A DNA stretch of 64,000 nucleotides, taken from assembly GCF_003641145.1 (NCBI RefSeq), contig NZ_CP032744.1, forward strand, positions 434,001 to 498,000, read 5' to 3'. A program made the translations under genes and the position numbers. This DNA comes from Lactiplantibacillus paraplantarum (GTDB lineage Bacteria; Bacillota; Bacilli; Lactobacillales; Lactobacillaceae). The notes beneath the pieces were generated by a model. The model saw only the letters and a program-made list of their open reading frames with translations. It was not told the DNA's origin and did not search any database. Below are positions 37,310 to 48,358 of the stretch, in pieces. Position 1 is the stretch's first letter. Every line of letters begins with the position of its first letter.

Positions 37310-37336
37310 AAAAAACGCCCGTCTATTATAGGCGAG
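37310..37336 (-). terminator. Rho-independent terminator of ldhL
   Basis: CGCTCGCCTAT pairs with ATAGACGGGCG across a three-base loop, followed by a T-run when read on the minus strand. Confidence 0.85.
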
Positions 37337-37366
37337 CGCTCATCATATATTTAATTAGATAAAAGT

Positions 37367-38335
<969 letters not shown>

Positions 38336-38372
38336 TCATCCTCTCGTAGTGAAAATTTAGTTTTACAAGTGA

Positions 38373-38381
38373 AGTATACCA
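38373..38381 (-). promoter_or_regulatory. Extended -10 of ldhL
   Basis: Read on the minus strand, TGGTATACT lies about 45 bases before the TTG start. No good -35 box is visible. Confidence 0.5.
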
Positions 38382-38476
38382 TGTTTGTGCAAAATAAGTG
38401 CTAAATTGAACATGCTTTTAATGTAATTATTAACAATGTCCTTAAAACTCTTTGACGGGCGTCGATAAGCCCTTTG

Positions 38477-38485
38477 TGGTATACT
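38477..38485 (+). promoter_or_regulatory. Extended -10 of the pth operon
   Basis: TGGTATACT, about 165 bases before pth, in an intergenic region that also carries a GCCGAA/TTCGGC hairpin near 38587-38613. Confidence 0.5.
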
Positions 38486-38651
38486 TACTGCACTTAATAT
38501 ACGCTAACTTTTAAACACGTGACTGGCATAGTAGTCGATCACCTGTGAGCAGCGTGGCTGGTCAGTTCGTCACGTTACGCAAAGTTGCCGAATCGGGTCA
38601 ATACCGGTTCGGCCTGTTTTGGTATGCAAAGTAATAGGAGAAGATAAGTTT

Positions 38652-39209
38652 ATGAAAATGATTGTTGGATTGGGAAACATTGGGCGACAATACGCACAGA
38701 CGCGGCACAACGTTGGTTTTATGATTGTTGATGAATTAGCTAACAACCTTAACACTACGTTTCAAACGAGTAAGTTTGAAGCGCAGGTTGCAACGGCCTT
38801 TCAGGGTGGTGAGAAGGTCTTGCTTGTTAAACCTTCTACTTATATGAATGATTCTGGACGGGCAGTGGGACCGTTGATGAGTTATTACAATGTTGATCCC
38901 ACGGATTTACTCGTCATCCATGATGACTTGGACTTACCATTAGGCAAAGTGCGATTAAAACAAAAAGGTTCAGCGGGTGGTCATAATGGTATTAAGAGCA
39001 TTATTAATCATGTTGGCGATCAGCACTTCAAGCGGGTCAAAGTTGGGATTGACCATCCCCAGAAGATGAGTGTTGTTGATTATGTATTGGGTAAATTTAC
39101 GCCGGCTGAAGTAACTGAATTCAATGATGCGAAGATAACAGCATTGGCAGCGATTGAAGCTTGGTTAGCAAATGATGATTTTGCGGCAGTTATGAATCAA
39201 TATAACTAG
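38652..39209 (+). CDS. pth: Peptidyl-tRNA hydrolase
   Basis: A 185-residue essential enzyme that frees tRNA from prematurely released peptidyl-tRNA. The key residues are in GLGNIGRQYAQTRHNVGF (catalytic His), KPSTYMNDSG and VIHDDLDLPLG (Asp). ATG 38652 with AGGAGA upstream is used; the upstream in-frame ATG has no ribosome site. It starts the pth-mfd pair, 19 bp before mfd, as in many Firmicutes. Confidence 0.95.
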   Translation: MKMIVGLGNIGRQYAQTRHNVGFMIVDELANNLNTTFQTSKFEAQVATAFQGGEKVLLVKPSTYMNDSGRAVGPLMSYYNVDPTDLLVIHDDLDLPLGKVRLKQKGSAGGHNGIKSIINHVGDQHFKRVKVGIDHPQKMSVVDYVLGKFTPAEVTEFNDAKITALAAIEAWLANDDFAAVMNQYN

Positions 39210-39228
39210 CCCGGGAGGAAACAACAGA

Positions 39229-42200
39229 ATGGATATTGAAACGATTGTTGAGCAAACGCCTGACTTTCAAACGATTTTGGCGGGAATTAGTCCGCATAGT
39301 CGGCAATTGATCACGGGATTAAACGGTTCGGCCCGAACAGTTTATTTAAGTGCGTTATTTCATCAATTAACGCATTCGTTACTGATCGTAACTGATAATG
39401 GATTTCACGCGAGCCAATTAGTTGATGATTTGACTAGTCTTTTAGACGAAGAACAAGTCTTTTTGTTTCCAGCTGAAGAGATGATTGCGACGGAGGTGGC
39501 AACTAGTTCACCGGAATCACGGGCACAACGCGTTCAAGCATTAAACGCGTTATTGAGTGATAGTCCGGCAGTAGTTGTCACTTCGGTCGCTGGCGCGCGG
39601 CGCTTTTTACCCCCTGTCGCGCAATTTCAAGCAGCGACGTTATCACTAGCAGTTGGTGCAGATATTGATCTGGAAGTCTTACAACGGCAGCTGCATGACA
39701 TGGGTTATGTTAAGGAAAAGTTGGTTGCTCGTCCTGGTGATTTTGCTGTGCGGGGATCAATCGTTGATATCTATCCGTTAGATGCAGATTATCCGTTGCG
39801 ACTAGACTTCTTCGATACTGAAATCGATACACTGAAGTATTTCGATCCGGAGACACAACGATCGGTGGAAAATCTGGATGGCTATACGATTTTACCGGCA
39901 ACGGATTTTATTTTGACAGCGGATATGTTGCAGGCGGGGGCCAAACGTCTGAAGACGGCGATGACGGCCGAGAGTAAGCAACTCAAACCAGCGGAGCGTC
40001 AGACCTTAGCCGATAATTTAGCCCAACCGATTGCTGATATGGAAAAGGGTATTATCGGTAACGATTTACTATTATATGGTGAGTATTTATATGATCGTAA
40101 GACAAGTATTTTTGACTATATGAGTGCTGATGGTCTCGTGGTCTTTGAAGAATATTCCCGCCTACTCGATAGTGAACAACAATTGTTAACACAAGAAGCC
40201 GACTGGGTTACTGACCAATTAGCACATCATCGCGTGCTGGCGAGTGCGAGTTATGGTAATGATATCCGTGATTTATTACGTGATGATCATCATGCACAAC
40301 TATTGATCTCACTGTTTCAAAAGGGAATTGGTAATGTCAAGCTATCTCAGGTGACGAATGTCCGAACCCGACCGATGCAGGAGTTCTTCGGCCAATTACC
40401 GACCTTGAAGACGGAACTAGATCGTTGGCACAAGTTACAACAGACAGTGGTCTTAATGGTGTCAGAAGCTGAACGGTTGACCAAAGTCAGCAATACGCTT
40501 GATGATTTTGAAATCGAAGCGGTGATGACCAAGGCTACTAATCTACAACCGGGTGCGGTTCAAATCGTACAGGGCAGTTTGCAAAATGGTTTTGAATTTC
40601 CTGATGGTAAGTTAGTTATTGTGACGGAACAGGAAATGTTCAAAAAGGTTGCTAAGAAGCGACCGCGTCGTCAGACCTTAGCTAATGCCGAACGGTTGAA
40701 GAGCTATACGGATTTAAAGCCAGGTGATTACGTGGTGCACGTCAATCATGGGATCGGGAAGTACGTTGGCATGGAGACGTTAGAAGTTGATGGCGTTCAT
40801 CAAGATTACATCACCATTGCTTATCAGAATAATGCCAAGATTTTTATTCCGGTGACTCAGTTGAATTTGGTCCAGAAGTACGTTTCTTCAGAATCCAAAA
40901 CCCCGCATATTAATAAGCTGGGTGGTACGGAATGGACTAAGGCCAAGCGCAAAGTCGCGGCTAAGATTGAAGATATTGCGGATGAACTAGTTGATCTGTA
41001 TGCCAAGCGGGAAGCGGAGAAGGGGTATGCCTTTCCGCCAGATGACAGTTATCAAGATGACTTTGATAACGACTTTCCTTATCCGGAGACACCGGATCAG
41101 ATTCGTAGTATTAATGAAATCAAGCATGACATGGAACGGCCAAAACCAATGGATCGTTTATTAGTCGGTGATGTTGGTTACGGCAAGACTGAAGTTGCCT
41201 TGCGAGCCGCATTTAAGGCAATCGAGGCCGGTAAACAAGTTGCATTTCTAGTGCCAACCACCATTTTGGCACAGCAACATTATGAGACGATGCTGAATCG
41301 GTTTGAAGGGTATCCGATCAATGTCGGCATGCTGTCACGGTTCCGAACGACTAAGGAAATGAAGGAGACCGTCCAACAGTTGAAGAATGGTGAGATTGAC
41401 ATCGTTGTGGGGACTCACCGGTTGCTGTCCAAGGATGTCGCTTTTGCCGACCTAGGACTACTGATTATTGATGAGGAACAGCGGTTTGGCGTCAAACACA
41501 AGGAACGACTAAAAGCACTGAAAGCAAGCGTCGACGTCTTGACCTTAACAGCGACGCCGATTCCGCGAACACTACACATGTCGATGTTAGGCGTTCGGGA
41601 CCTATCAGTGATTGAGACCCCACCAACAAACCGGTATCCAATTCAAACGTACGTCATGGAACAGAATTTTGGCGTCATTAAAGAAGGTATTGAACGGGAA
41701 ATGCAACGCAATGGTCAGGTCTTTTACTTGCACAACCGGGTGCATGATATTGACAAGGTAGTCGCGCAGATTAAAGATTTAGTCCCAGATGCGGCGGTTG
41801 CCCATATTGATGGTCAAATGCCGGAGTCACAACTAGAGGGTATCCTCTATGATTTTATTCGTGGCGAGTACGATGTGTTAGTGACCACGACAATCATTGA
41901 GACCGGGGTTGATATTCCAAACGTTAACACCTTATTTGTGGAGAATGCTGACCGGATGGGCTTGTCACAGTTATACCAGTTACGTGGGCGCATTGGTCGT
42001 AGCAGTCGGGTGGCCTATGCATACTTTACTTACCAGCAAAATAAAGTTTTGACGGAAGTTGGTGAGAAGCGGTTACAGGCAATCAAAGACTTCACAGAAC
42101 TCGGATCCGGATTCAAAATTGCAATGCGTGATTTATCGATTCGGGGTGCTGGGAATTTATTAGGTAAACAACAACACGGCTTTATTGATTCGGTTGGGTA

Positions 42201-42756
42201 CGACCTATATACTCAGATGCTGTCAGAAGCGGTGGCGAAGAAACGTGGTCAGGCGGCCAAGGTTAAGACGGACGCGACTGTTGAGTTAGGTATTGAGGCG
42301 TACTTGCCGACTACCTATATTGAAGATGAACGGCAAAAAATCGAAATTTACAAACGAATTCGTCAGTTGGAAAATAATGATCAGTACATGGAAGTTCAAG
42401 ATGATTTAATGGATCGTTTCGGTGACTATCCGGTAGAAGTTGCTGGATTATTAGCGGTAGGTAAGTTGAAACTGTTGGCGGATGATGCACTGATAGAAAA
42501 AATCCAACGCGATGATAGTGATTTACACTTAACGCTATCTAAACAGGGGACGGCTAAGCTAGATACTAAAGATATCTTTAAAGCCTTGGCAAAAACTAAA
42601 TTAAAAGCGACAGTTGGAATTGATGATGATAAAATGAAGGTTAAATTAGTCATTCAGCCAAAAATGGAGCAGGATGAGTGGCTGGCACAACTGACCCAGT
42701 TTGTCGAACAGTTAAGTTTGATCTTGGCAGAAGACGACGTGGTCAGTGCGTCCTAG
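39229..42756 (+). CDS. mfd: Transcription-repair coupling factor Mfd
   Basis: A 1175-residue translocase that removes stalled RNA polymerase and recruits UvrA to transcribed-strand lesions. Domains in order are a UvrB-like N-terminal region, the CarD/RNAP-interacting domain (YVVHVNHGIGKYVGME, near residue 500) and the helicase motors with GDVGYGKTEVALRAAF and DEEQRFG. HRLL (GTHRLLSK), TATPIPRTLHM and QLRGRIGRS follow, and then the C-terminal TRCF domain. Length and all motifs are normal. It follows pth with GGGAGG. Confidence 0.96.
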   Translation: MDIETIVEQTPDFQTILAGISPHSRQLITGLNGSARTVYLSALFHQLTHSLLIVTDNGFHASQLVDDLTSLLDEEQVFLFPAEEMIATEVATSSPESRAQRVQALNALLSDSPAVVVTSVAGARRFLPPVAQFQAATLSLAVGADIDLEVLQRQLHDMGYVKEKLVARPGDFAVRGSIVDIYPLDADYPLRLDFFDTEIDTLKYFDPETQRSVENLDGYTILPATDFILTADMLQAGAKRLKTAMTAESKQLKPAERQTLADNLAQPIADMEKGIIGNDLLLYGEYLYDRKTSIFDYMSADGLVVFEEYSRLLDSEQQLLTQEADWVTDQLAHHRVLASASYGNDIRDLLRDDHHAQLLISLFQKGIGNVKLSQVTNVRTRPMQEFFGQLPTLKTELDRWHKLQQTVVLMVSEAERLTKVSNTLDDFEIEAVMTKATNLQPGAVQIVQGSLQNGFEFPDGKLVIVTEQEMFKKVAKKRPRRQTLANAERLKSYTDLKPGDYVVHVNHGIGKYVGMETLEVDGVHQDYITIAYQNNAKIFIPVTQLNLVQKYVSSESKTPHINKLGGTEWTKAKRKVAAKIEDIADELVDLYAKREAEKGYAFPPDDSYQDDFDNDFPYPETPDQIRSINEIKHDMERPKPMDRLLVGDVGYGKTEVALRAAFKAIEAGKQVAFLVPTTILAQQHYETMLNRFEGYPINVGMLSRFRTTKEMKETVQQLKNGEIDIVVGTHRLLSKDVAFADLGLLIIDEEQRFGVKHKERLKALKASVDVLTLTATPIPRTLHMSMLGVRDLSVIETPPTNRYPIQTYVMEQNFGVIKEGIEREMQRNGQVFYLHNRVHDIDKVVAQIKDLVPDAAVAHIDGQMPESQLEGILYDFIRGEYDVLVTTTIIETGVDIPNVNTLFVENADRMGLSQLYQLRGRIGRSSRVAYAYFTYQQNKVLTEVGEKRLQAIKDFTELGSGFKIAMRDLSIRGAGNLLGKQQHGFIDSVGYDLYTQMLSEAVAKKRGQAAKVKTDATVELGIEAYLPTTYIEDERQKIEIYKRIRQLENNDQYMEVQDDLMDRFGDYPVEVAGLLAVGKLKLLADDALIEKIQRDDSDLHLTLSKQGTAKLDTKDIFKALAKTKLKATVGIDDDKMKVKLVIQPKMEQDEWLAQLTQFVEQLSLILAEDDVVSAS

Positions 42757-42915
42757 ATTAGTGCTTGTCGTTGCTTTGAGTGCTCATAGGACGGCTGGTC
42801 GAACAGTTGCTAAGTAAATCGCATGACCAGATCGAGTTAATTCGGTCAGGTTGGTGGACTAAGTGAAAAGTAATTTAGGATAAAACACCGAGTTGGTCGG
42901 TAGAAGGGATTTGTT

Positions 42916-44520
42916 ATGCCAAAGGATCACTTGAACACCATGTTCAAAGGTGCATTAATTTTATCGATATCATCATTGGTCGCTAAGATTTTAAGCGCGG
43001 TATACCGAATTCCCTTACAGAACATGGTTGGTAATACGGGGTTTTACGTTTATCAGCAGATTTATCCGCTTTATGGTATTGGCATGACTTTTGCATTAAA
43101 TGGATTTCCAAACTTCATTTCTAAGTTAGTTGCTGAACAGCCGGATGAAACTAGCAAGTCACTGATTGCACGCCGAGCGTTTCATATTCTATCAGGATTA
43201 TCATTAGTCGTCTTTTTCGGTTTGCAACTCGGTGCAACGTGGATTGCGGCCCATATGGGGGACGTTAATCTAGCTCCCATTATTAGTGCCGTGGCGTGGA
43301 TGTTTGTTTTCATGCCGTGGCTGGCCACGGGCCGGGGCTACTACCAAGGTAAGTTTTTGATGGGACCGACTGCGATTTCTCAGTTGATTGAACAAGTTGT
43401 ACGCGTCGCAATTATTATTATGGCTGCTTACTTCAGTGTGCGACTCGGCTGGGATAATTATCGGATGGGTACGTGGGCGATGAGCTCAGCCCCACTAGCC
43501 GCGATTTGCTCATCATTGATTTTTACCGCTTTTGGATTGAAGTATTTATTAGCGCCGGCTCCGGAACCAACCCACACGTTGCCTAGCTATCGGAAGTTGA
43601 CAAAGCGATTCGTGGTTGAAGGTGGCACGTTATGTCTGGTAGCCGCCGTGGTTATTTTGTTACAACTAGTGGACTCGTTCACGGTGATGCGCGGGTTAGT
43701 ACGACAAGGTCAACTGCCAGAAGTCGCCAAAGCACTTAAGGGGGTCTATGACCGTGGTCAGCCCTTGGTTCAGTTAGGGTTAGTGGTGGCAACTGCCTTT
43801 TCGGCAACATTATTACCAGCTTTGACGGATGCCTTAGCCAAGCGTCAACCGATTGAATTTAAGCGTCAGACACAGGCAATGGTTCACGTTAGCTTGGCGT
43901 TATCAATGGCCGCAACGGTCGGGTTAGTTGCGTTGATGCCGCAGATCAACCGCTTATTATTTGGTTCACTAGAAGGGACAACTGCTTTACGAATTTACAT
44001 TGTTAGTATTTTGTTTGCAGCGTTGATTACAACGTATACGAGCGTTTTGCAAAGCTTGAATCAATACACCGCGATGATTATAGGTATTGTTGCGGGGTTG
44101 GCGACTAAAGTATTGGCTAACTATCTCTTTGTAGTTCATTATGGGATTAATGGTGCTAGTGCGGTGACGGTGTTGAGTCTGGCCGTAATGTTTGCCGTGA
44201 TGTGGTTAGGTTCGCCAGAAGATTTGCAGCAAGTATTGCTAGAAAGTGGTTATTTAATAAAATTGCTCGCAATCAGTGCGGTGATGGGACTCGTGGTTAT
44301 CCTTAGTTGTCATCAAATGACCGCTTTGGTTGGGCCAGTACTAGCGCATACGCGTGGAATGGCTGGAATCGTGACAGTGATTGGGGTCATTCTTGGCGTG
44401 CTGGTGTTTGTTGCCGGGGCCGTGTATGCCCGGCTGTTCACGATTCGCGAGTGGTTAGTATTGCCATATGGAAAACGGCTAATTAAGGCCGTTGCAAAAG
44501 GAAAGGAACATCATTCATGA
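42916..44520 (+). CDS. MATE/MOP-family flippase, YabM/SpoVB-like
   Basis: A 534-residue polytopic membrane protein with about 14 segments. It begins [26 protein letters not shown], the opening of the polysaccharide-exporter group (MurJ, SpoVB, YtgP). It may move lipid-linked envelope precursors across the membrane. Its place between mfd and the RqcP gene is the same as yabM in Bacillus subtilis. The ATG has AGAAGG. It overlaps the next gene by 4 bp (ATGA). Which lipid it moves is not decided; MurJ paralogues are plausible. Confidence 0.85.
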   Translation: MPKDHLNTMFKGALILSISSLVAKILSAVYRIPLQNMVGNTGFYVYQQIYPLYGIGMTFALNGFPNFISKLVAEQPDETSKSLIARRAFHILSGLSLVVFFGLQLGATWIAAHMGDVNLAPIISAVAWMFVFMPWLATGRGYYQGKFLMGPTAISQLIEQVVRVAIIIMAAYFSVRLGWDNYRMGTWAMSSAPLAAICSSLIFTAFGLKYLLAPAPEPTHTLPSYRKLTKRFVVEGGTLCLVAAVVILLQLVDSFTVMRGLVRQGQLPEVAKALKGVYDRGQPLVQLGLVVATAFSATLLPALTDALAKRQPIEFKRQTQAMVHVSLALSMAATVGLVALMPQINRLLFGSLEGTTALRIYIVSILFAALITTYTSVLQSLNQYTAMIIGIVAGLATKVLANYLFVVHYGINGASAVTVLSLAVMFAVMWLGSPEDLQQVLLESGYLIKLLAISAVMGLVVILSCHQMTALVGPVLAHTRGMAGIVTVIGVILGVLVFVAGAVYARLFTIREWLVLPYGKRLIKAVAKGKEHHS

Positions 44521-44804
44521 GTATGCGTTTAGATAAGTTTTTAAAAGTTTCACGAATTATTAAGCGGCGTTCTGTCGCGAAGGAAATCGCCGACAAGGGC
44601 CGGATTCAAATTAACGGTAAAGTGGCGAAATCTTCTAGCAACGTGAGTGTCGACGATGATCTGATTATTAGTTTTGGTAATAAGACATTGACGGTCAAAG
44701 TGACGAAGTTGTTGGAAACGACTAAGAAAAATGATGCTGAATTAATGTATGACATTATCAGTGAAGATTACAAAACGGATTACCGCCAACCATTCAGCGA
44801 CTAG
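44517..44804 (+). CDS. rqcP: S4-domain RNA-binding protein RqcP (YabO)
   Basis: A 95-residue small protein with an S4 domain ([32 protein letters not shown]), known in Bacillus as part of ribosome quality control, helping RqcH add C-terminal alanine tails to stalled peptides. The ATG overlaps the flippase stop; a second ATG at 44523 is possible. Gene order matches yabO of B. subtilis. Confidence 0.92.
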   Translation: MSMRLDKFLKVSRIIKRRSVAKEIADKGRIQINGKVAKSSSNVSVDDDLIISFGNKTLTVKVTKLLETTKKNDAELMYDIISEDYKTDYRQPFSD

Positions 44805-44862
44805 TTAGGTGTCTCCGTTCATTGAAATGGTCGTAAACGTTGACTTAATCAGTATGATGTCG

Positions 44863-44891
44863 TTTACACCGGCCGATGAAGTTGTTATAAT
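44863..44891 (+). promoter_or_regulatory. Promoter of divIC
   Basis: TTTACA, a 17-base spacer and TATAAT (44886-44891), 33 bp before the divIC start. Confidence 0.7.
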
Positions 44892-44924
44892 TTAGGCAAC
44901 CCAATTTGAAAGGACTGGACCAGC

Positions 44925-45323
44925 ATGACGAACGGGTCACGTAGTAAGATCAAACAGTTAGATAATGATTATATTCGTCAAGTTGCAACCGACGAGCATG
45001 GGCAAGCCCAACGCGTCGCGCAAGTACGGCGACGACGGTTTATTTTGATTGTTGCGGTGTTCGGGGCATTGATACTATTTTTTGGTTTTCAATTGATTAA
45101 TACGCGGTCAAATCTGCACCAGGTGAATCGTCAAGTTGCGACCAGTCAAGTTAAATTAAAAAAGGTACAACAAAAAAATGATCAACTGGAAGGTCAGATC
45201 AAACAGCTGAATAATAAGGATTACTTACAAAAGTTATTACGTTCAAAGTATGATTATACGAAGAGTGGCGAAACAGTCTACAGCTTACCAAATGATAATG
45301 CTGCGGATGTAACTGCCAATTAG
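44925..45323 (+). CDS. divIC: Cell-division protein DivIC (FtsB-like)
   Basis: A 132-residue bitopic septal protein: a basic cytoplasmic part (VAQVRRRRF), one membrane helix (about residues 38-57), then a coiled coil (LHQVNRQVATSQVKLKKVQQKNDQLEGQIKQL) that pairs with FtsL in the divisome. It ends with a YDYTKSGETVYSL motif typical of DivIC. It has its own promoter and terminator, although it lies in the yabM-yabR order. Confidence 0.93.
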   Translation: MTNGSRSKIKQLDNDYIRQVATDEHGQAQRVAQVRRRRFILIVAVFGALILFFGFQLINTRSNLHQVNRQVATSQVKLKKVQQKNDQLEGQIKQLNNKDYLQKLLRSKYDYTKSGETVYSLPNDNAADVTAN

Positions 45324-45329
45324 TCGGGA

Positions 45330-45365
45330 TTGTGGTCTGCTTTAAATAAGTAGACCACTTTTTAT
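45330..45365 (+). terminator. Rho-independent terminator of divIC
   Basis: GTGGTCT pairs with AGACCAC, followed by a T-run. Confidence 0.8.
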
Positions 45366-45403
45366 AGATTGCTTAAATGTATAACTCAATATTTCACAAA
45401 GTA

Positions 45404-45412
45404 TGCTATACT
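45404..45412 (+). promoter_or_regulatory. Extended -10 of the S1-domain gene
   Basis: TGCTATACT, about 36 bases before the ATG. Confidence 0.55.
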
Positions 45413-45447
45413 AAAACCATTATTTCATAGGAGGAACAACTTTTTTT

Positions 45448-45990
45448 ATGGCAATTGAAGTAGGTACAAAAGTCACTGGTAAGGTATCTGGGATTACTAA
45501 TTTTGGTGCATTTGTAAGCTTGGGTAATAATCAAACGGGGCTAGTACACATCAGTGAAGTTTCCGATGGATTCGTAAAGGACATTCATGATGTCTTAAGC
45601 GTGGGTGATGATGTTACGGTCAAAGTGTTATCCGTTGGAAATGATGGTAAGATTGGTCTGTCAATCCGCAAAGCGGTTGACAAACCGCAGGGTGAACATG
45701 AACATCATGGCAATCATCAAGGTGGTAACCGACCAAGTAATAACCATCAAGGTAACAATCACGCCCATGGTGAACACCAGAGTAATGGTAGTCATCATGA
45801 GCGTTCGAATAATTTCCATAGCCGGGGTGGCAATGGCGGTGGCCGTTTCCAATCGCGGCAGCATGAGCCTAAGAAGCAAGACTTTGATTCATTGATGTCT
45901 GGCTTCTTAAAGGATAGTGAGGATCGGCTAGCGACCTTAAAGCGTAATACTGAAGGTAAACGTGGTGGTCGCGGTGGTCGTCGTAGCTAA
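45448..45990 (+). CDS. S1 RNA-binding protein, YabR/CvfD-like
   Basis: A 180-residue protein: an S1 domain in residues 1-73 (VGTKVTGKVSGITNFGAFVSLGNNQTGLVHISEVS) and a C-terminal His-, Gly- and Asn-rich low-complexity tail (about residues 80-140), ending in a basic RGGRGGRRS. CvfD in pneumococcus, a homologous short S1 protein, controls translation and cold response. It lies between divIC and tilS as yabR does in Bacillus. AGGAGG is unusually far (about 13 bases) from the ATG. It ends at a terminator, after which repeat copy B separates it from tilS. Confidence 0.88.
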   Translation: MAIEVGTKVTGKVSGITNFGAFVSLGNNQTGLVHISEVSDGFVKDIHDVLSVGDDVTVKVLSVGNDGKIGLSIRKAVDKPQGEHEHHGNHQGGNRPSNNHQGNNHAHGEHQSNGSHHERSNNFHSRGGNGGGRFQSRQHEPKKQDFDSLMSGFLKDSEDRLATLKRNTEGKRGGRGGRRS

Positions 45991-46025
45991 ACTTAGTGAC
46001 TTGCCATTAATCTAGTTAAATTTAG

Positions 46026-46067
46026 AAGCACGGTGCGGCTATCAGAGTCACGACCGTGCTTTTTTTG
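46026..46067 (+). terminator. Rho-independent terminator of the S1-domain gene
   Basis: AGCACGGT (46027-46034) pairs with ACCGTGCT (46053-46060), followed by seven T residues. Confidence 0.88.
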
Positions 46068-46164
46068 TGGGACGGCGCCCTTTAAAAGCAGTTTATTCTT
46101 AGGACGTTAGCTAATCGACAAGTTCTAACCATAGATAAAGCCAATGTATGCGCGTTATGCATTA

Positions 46165-46934
46165 GCATGGATCATGATTAAAACGTGCCGTTTGTTCAAA
46201 GCTTAAAAGCGGCCAGCTTAGACCCGCTGGAAAAAGTTCGATTTAGCGTAGAACTTTTTGATTTGCACGTCCTACGCCGACTTCCAGGCATTTCAGCCAA
46301 TTGCTGGAACGCGGTGGACACAGATTTAAGCCGCAACCCACGTCTTAAATACTGGTCTTCCACTAACCAAGCAAAGGACGCTTGCTAAGTGGAATTTCAC
46401 CGCTGAGCATTGGCCGAAACGCCTTCCAGTCGGGACAATATTCGAATGGCCGACATGTGCGTACCCAACTTTTGCTGGATTTGTCATTGTTTTTCATAAA
46501 CGATAATTTTGTTAATCAACTGTCAGACTGAAAATGATATTGAGCCAGCTCACTAATCCTGAATCGATGTAGTAAGATTTAATCTCTCGACAAAGTACTA
46601 ATGCACCTAACGCTTTGTTTAAAGTTTCAGTATCAAAATAGCCAACGATAAGTTATACAAAGTTAAGTGGCCGTTCATCTGCCATTCGAGTGGCTTCCCG
46701 ACTGGAGGGGCTGGGTGACAATGCTCAGTAGCCAAATTATTCTTAGCTGGAAGTGATTTCCTTCCGGCTTAGAATAAGACTCGTATTTGAGATGACGCGG
46801 GTTGGGCGTTAGCTCAAATCGACGTCGGCTGCGTTCCAGCAATTGGCACCCAGCCCCGGAGGTCGGCATAGGACGTTCCCGTGCTGACGAACAGTAATCC
46901 AACTTAAACGGCACGTTTTAATCATGATCCATGC
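46165..46934 (+). repeat. Large structured non-coding repeat, copy B (770 bp)
   Basis: The ends are a perfect 29-bp inverted repeat (46165-46193 with 46906-46934). Nested inside is P2, 46268-46285 with GGAGGTCGGCATAGGACG at 46858-46875 (18 positions, one mismatch and one G-U pair), and P3, GCCAATTGCTGGAACGC (46296-46312) with its complement at 46831-46847, 17 bp perfect. GGGGCTGGGTG (46707-46717) pairs with CACCCAGCCCC (46847-46857), which overlaps the P3 partner by one base and would cross it. A local 9-bp hairpin (AAAAAGTTC/GAACTTTTT) is not conserved in copy A. The short frames at 46185-46388 and 46675-46914 (minus) have no equivalents in copy A. tilS starts 58 bp beyond the right end. Confidence 0.82.
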
Positions 46935-46992
46935 CAACGTAACTAAGACAACGAGTAATCGATTAATAATGAAGGTTAGATGGGAGGTTCAG

Positions 46993-48339
46993 ATGACACC
47001 AATTCAAAAGTTTCACCGTCAATTAGCGGCGGCCAAGCTATTATCGCCACAGCAGACAGTCGTAGTGGCTGTGTCAACGGGGGTCGATTCGATGGTGTTG
47101 TTGCATTTGCTGCAGCAATTACCAATGACGGAACGACCACAACTAGTAGTGGCCCACGTTAATCATCATTTGCGAGACCAGAGTCAAGCAGAAGCAGATT
47201 ACTTACGACGATATTGCCAACAGCAACATTTGAAATTAGTGTTGGCAGATTGGGTGACTGCGGAGCACCCTCAGAGTGGAATTGAAGCGGCGGGACGGCA
47301 ATTTCGGTACCAGTTTTTCGCTAATGTCATGCATGATAATCAAGCAGCAGCTGTATTAACGGCCCATCATGCTAATGATCAAGTAGAAACATATATCATG
47401 AAGCTTGCTCGTGGTGGCGATATTGCACAATTGACTGGTATTGCGGCTAGTCGACCATTTGCAACGGGCCAGTTAGTACGACCGTTGTTAACGTGGTCGA
47501 AAGCCCAATTACGAGATTACGCCACCGAACAGCATGTCGTTTATTTTGAAGATGTGACTAATCAAGATGTACAGTTAACTCGCAATCGCATTCGTCAGCG
47601 GGTCGTGCCTGAGCTCATGACGGTTAACCCGCAGCTATTGAACCATGTTGCCGATTATCAGCAACAGTTGGCGACGTTGTTAGCGGCTAAGGCGCAAATG
47701 GTCACGGTACTGCTATCACAGGTCATAACGTCGACAGGTGCTTTGCTTGTTAGTCAATGGTCGACATTGCCGAGCCAGTGGCAATTAGCCGTCTTCTCGA
47801 CCTGGTTAGAAAAGCAAACCCACCAATTATTTACCGAGTCGAAGTTACAGCCGTTGGTATCGTGGGGACAAAGACAGCAACCAGCCGCTAGTAGACTAAC
47901 ATTAAATGCGACTTGGGAGTTGCATCGTAACGCTGGTATCATTGAAGCTTTGCCAATAAAAAAAAGGGTTAAAAAGTTAATGCCCCATGAAAAAATTATG
48001 GTAGACTTAAATCAATGGCAGAAAATTACGACAACCCAAACGGTGGGAATCTTTACACAAGCGCCCAATGTAACTAGTCAGCCGTTTTGGTTAACAACAA
48101 CCGATTGGCCGCTCATGTGGCGACCGTGGCAAGCTGGTGACCGCATCGCTCTCAAGGGTGGTGGTCATCAGACGGTGCGCCGACTGTTGATTAATCAGAA
48201 GGTTCCGGTTGAGTTACGTGGACAGGTACTGGTGTTAGTGAATGCTCAAGGGAACGTCTTATGGGTGGTCGGTCATAAATTTAGTTATCGAACGGCTGGC
48301 ACCCAGACAGTATTTTTAGCCTTAAAACACGAGAGTTGA
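46993..48339 (+). CDS. tilS: tRNA(Ile)-lysidine synthase TilS
   Basis: A 448-residue enzyme that turns C34 of tRNA-Ile(CAU) into lysidine, so it reads AUA. The PP-loop reads [14 protein letters not shown]; the family consensus is SGGxDS, so the second residue is Thr instead of Gly. Other family features are [15 protein letters not shown] and the C-terminal lysidine-binding domain ending in [19 protein letters not shown] 46993 with GGGAGG is chosen; the longer frame starting at 46924 would run into the arm of repeat copy B. It precedes hpt, as in Bacillus. Confidence 0.93.
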   Translation: MTPIQKFHRQLAAAKLLSPQQTVVVAVSTGVDSMVLLHLLQQLPMTERPQLVVAHVNHHLRDQSQAEADYLRRYCQQQHLKLVLADWVTAEHPQSGIEAAGRQFRYQFFANVMHDNQAAAVLTAHHANDQVETYIMKLARGGDIAQLTGIAASRPFATGQLVRPLLTWSKAQLRDYATEQHVVYFEDVTNQDVQLTRNRIRQRVVPELMTVNPQLLNHVADYQQQLATLLAAKAQMVTVLLSQVITSTGALLVSQWSTLPSQWQLAVFSTWLEKQTHQLFTESKLQPLVSWGQRQQPAASRLTLNATWELHRNAGIIEALPIKKRVKKLMPHEKIMVDLNQWQKITTTQTVGIFTQAPNVTSQPFWLTTTDWPLMWRPWQAGDRIALKGGGHQTVRRLLINQKVPVELRGQVLVLVNAQGNVLWVVGHKFSYRTAGTQTVFLALKHES

Positions 48340-48358
48340 AAGGAGTACATCTGAAACG

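Noticed and set aside
46185-46914. Two short frames inside repeat copy B
   Set aside because: They cover pairing segments, lack ribosome sites and have no counterparts in copy A.
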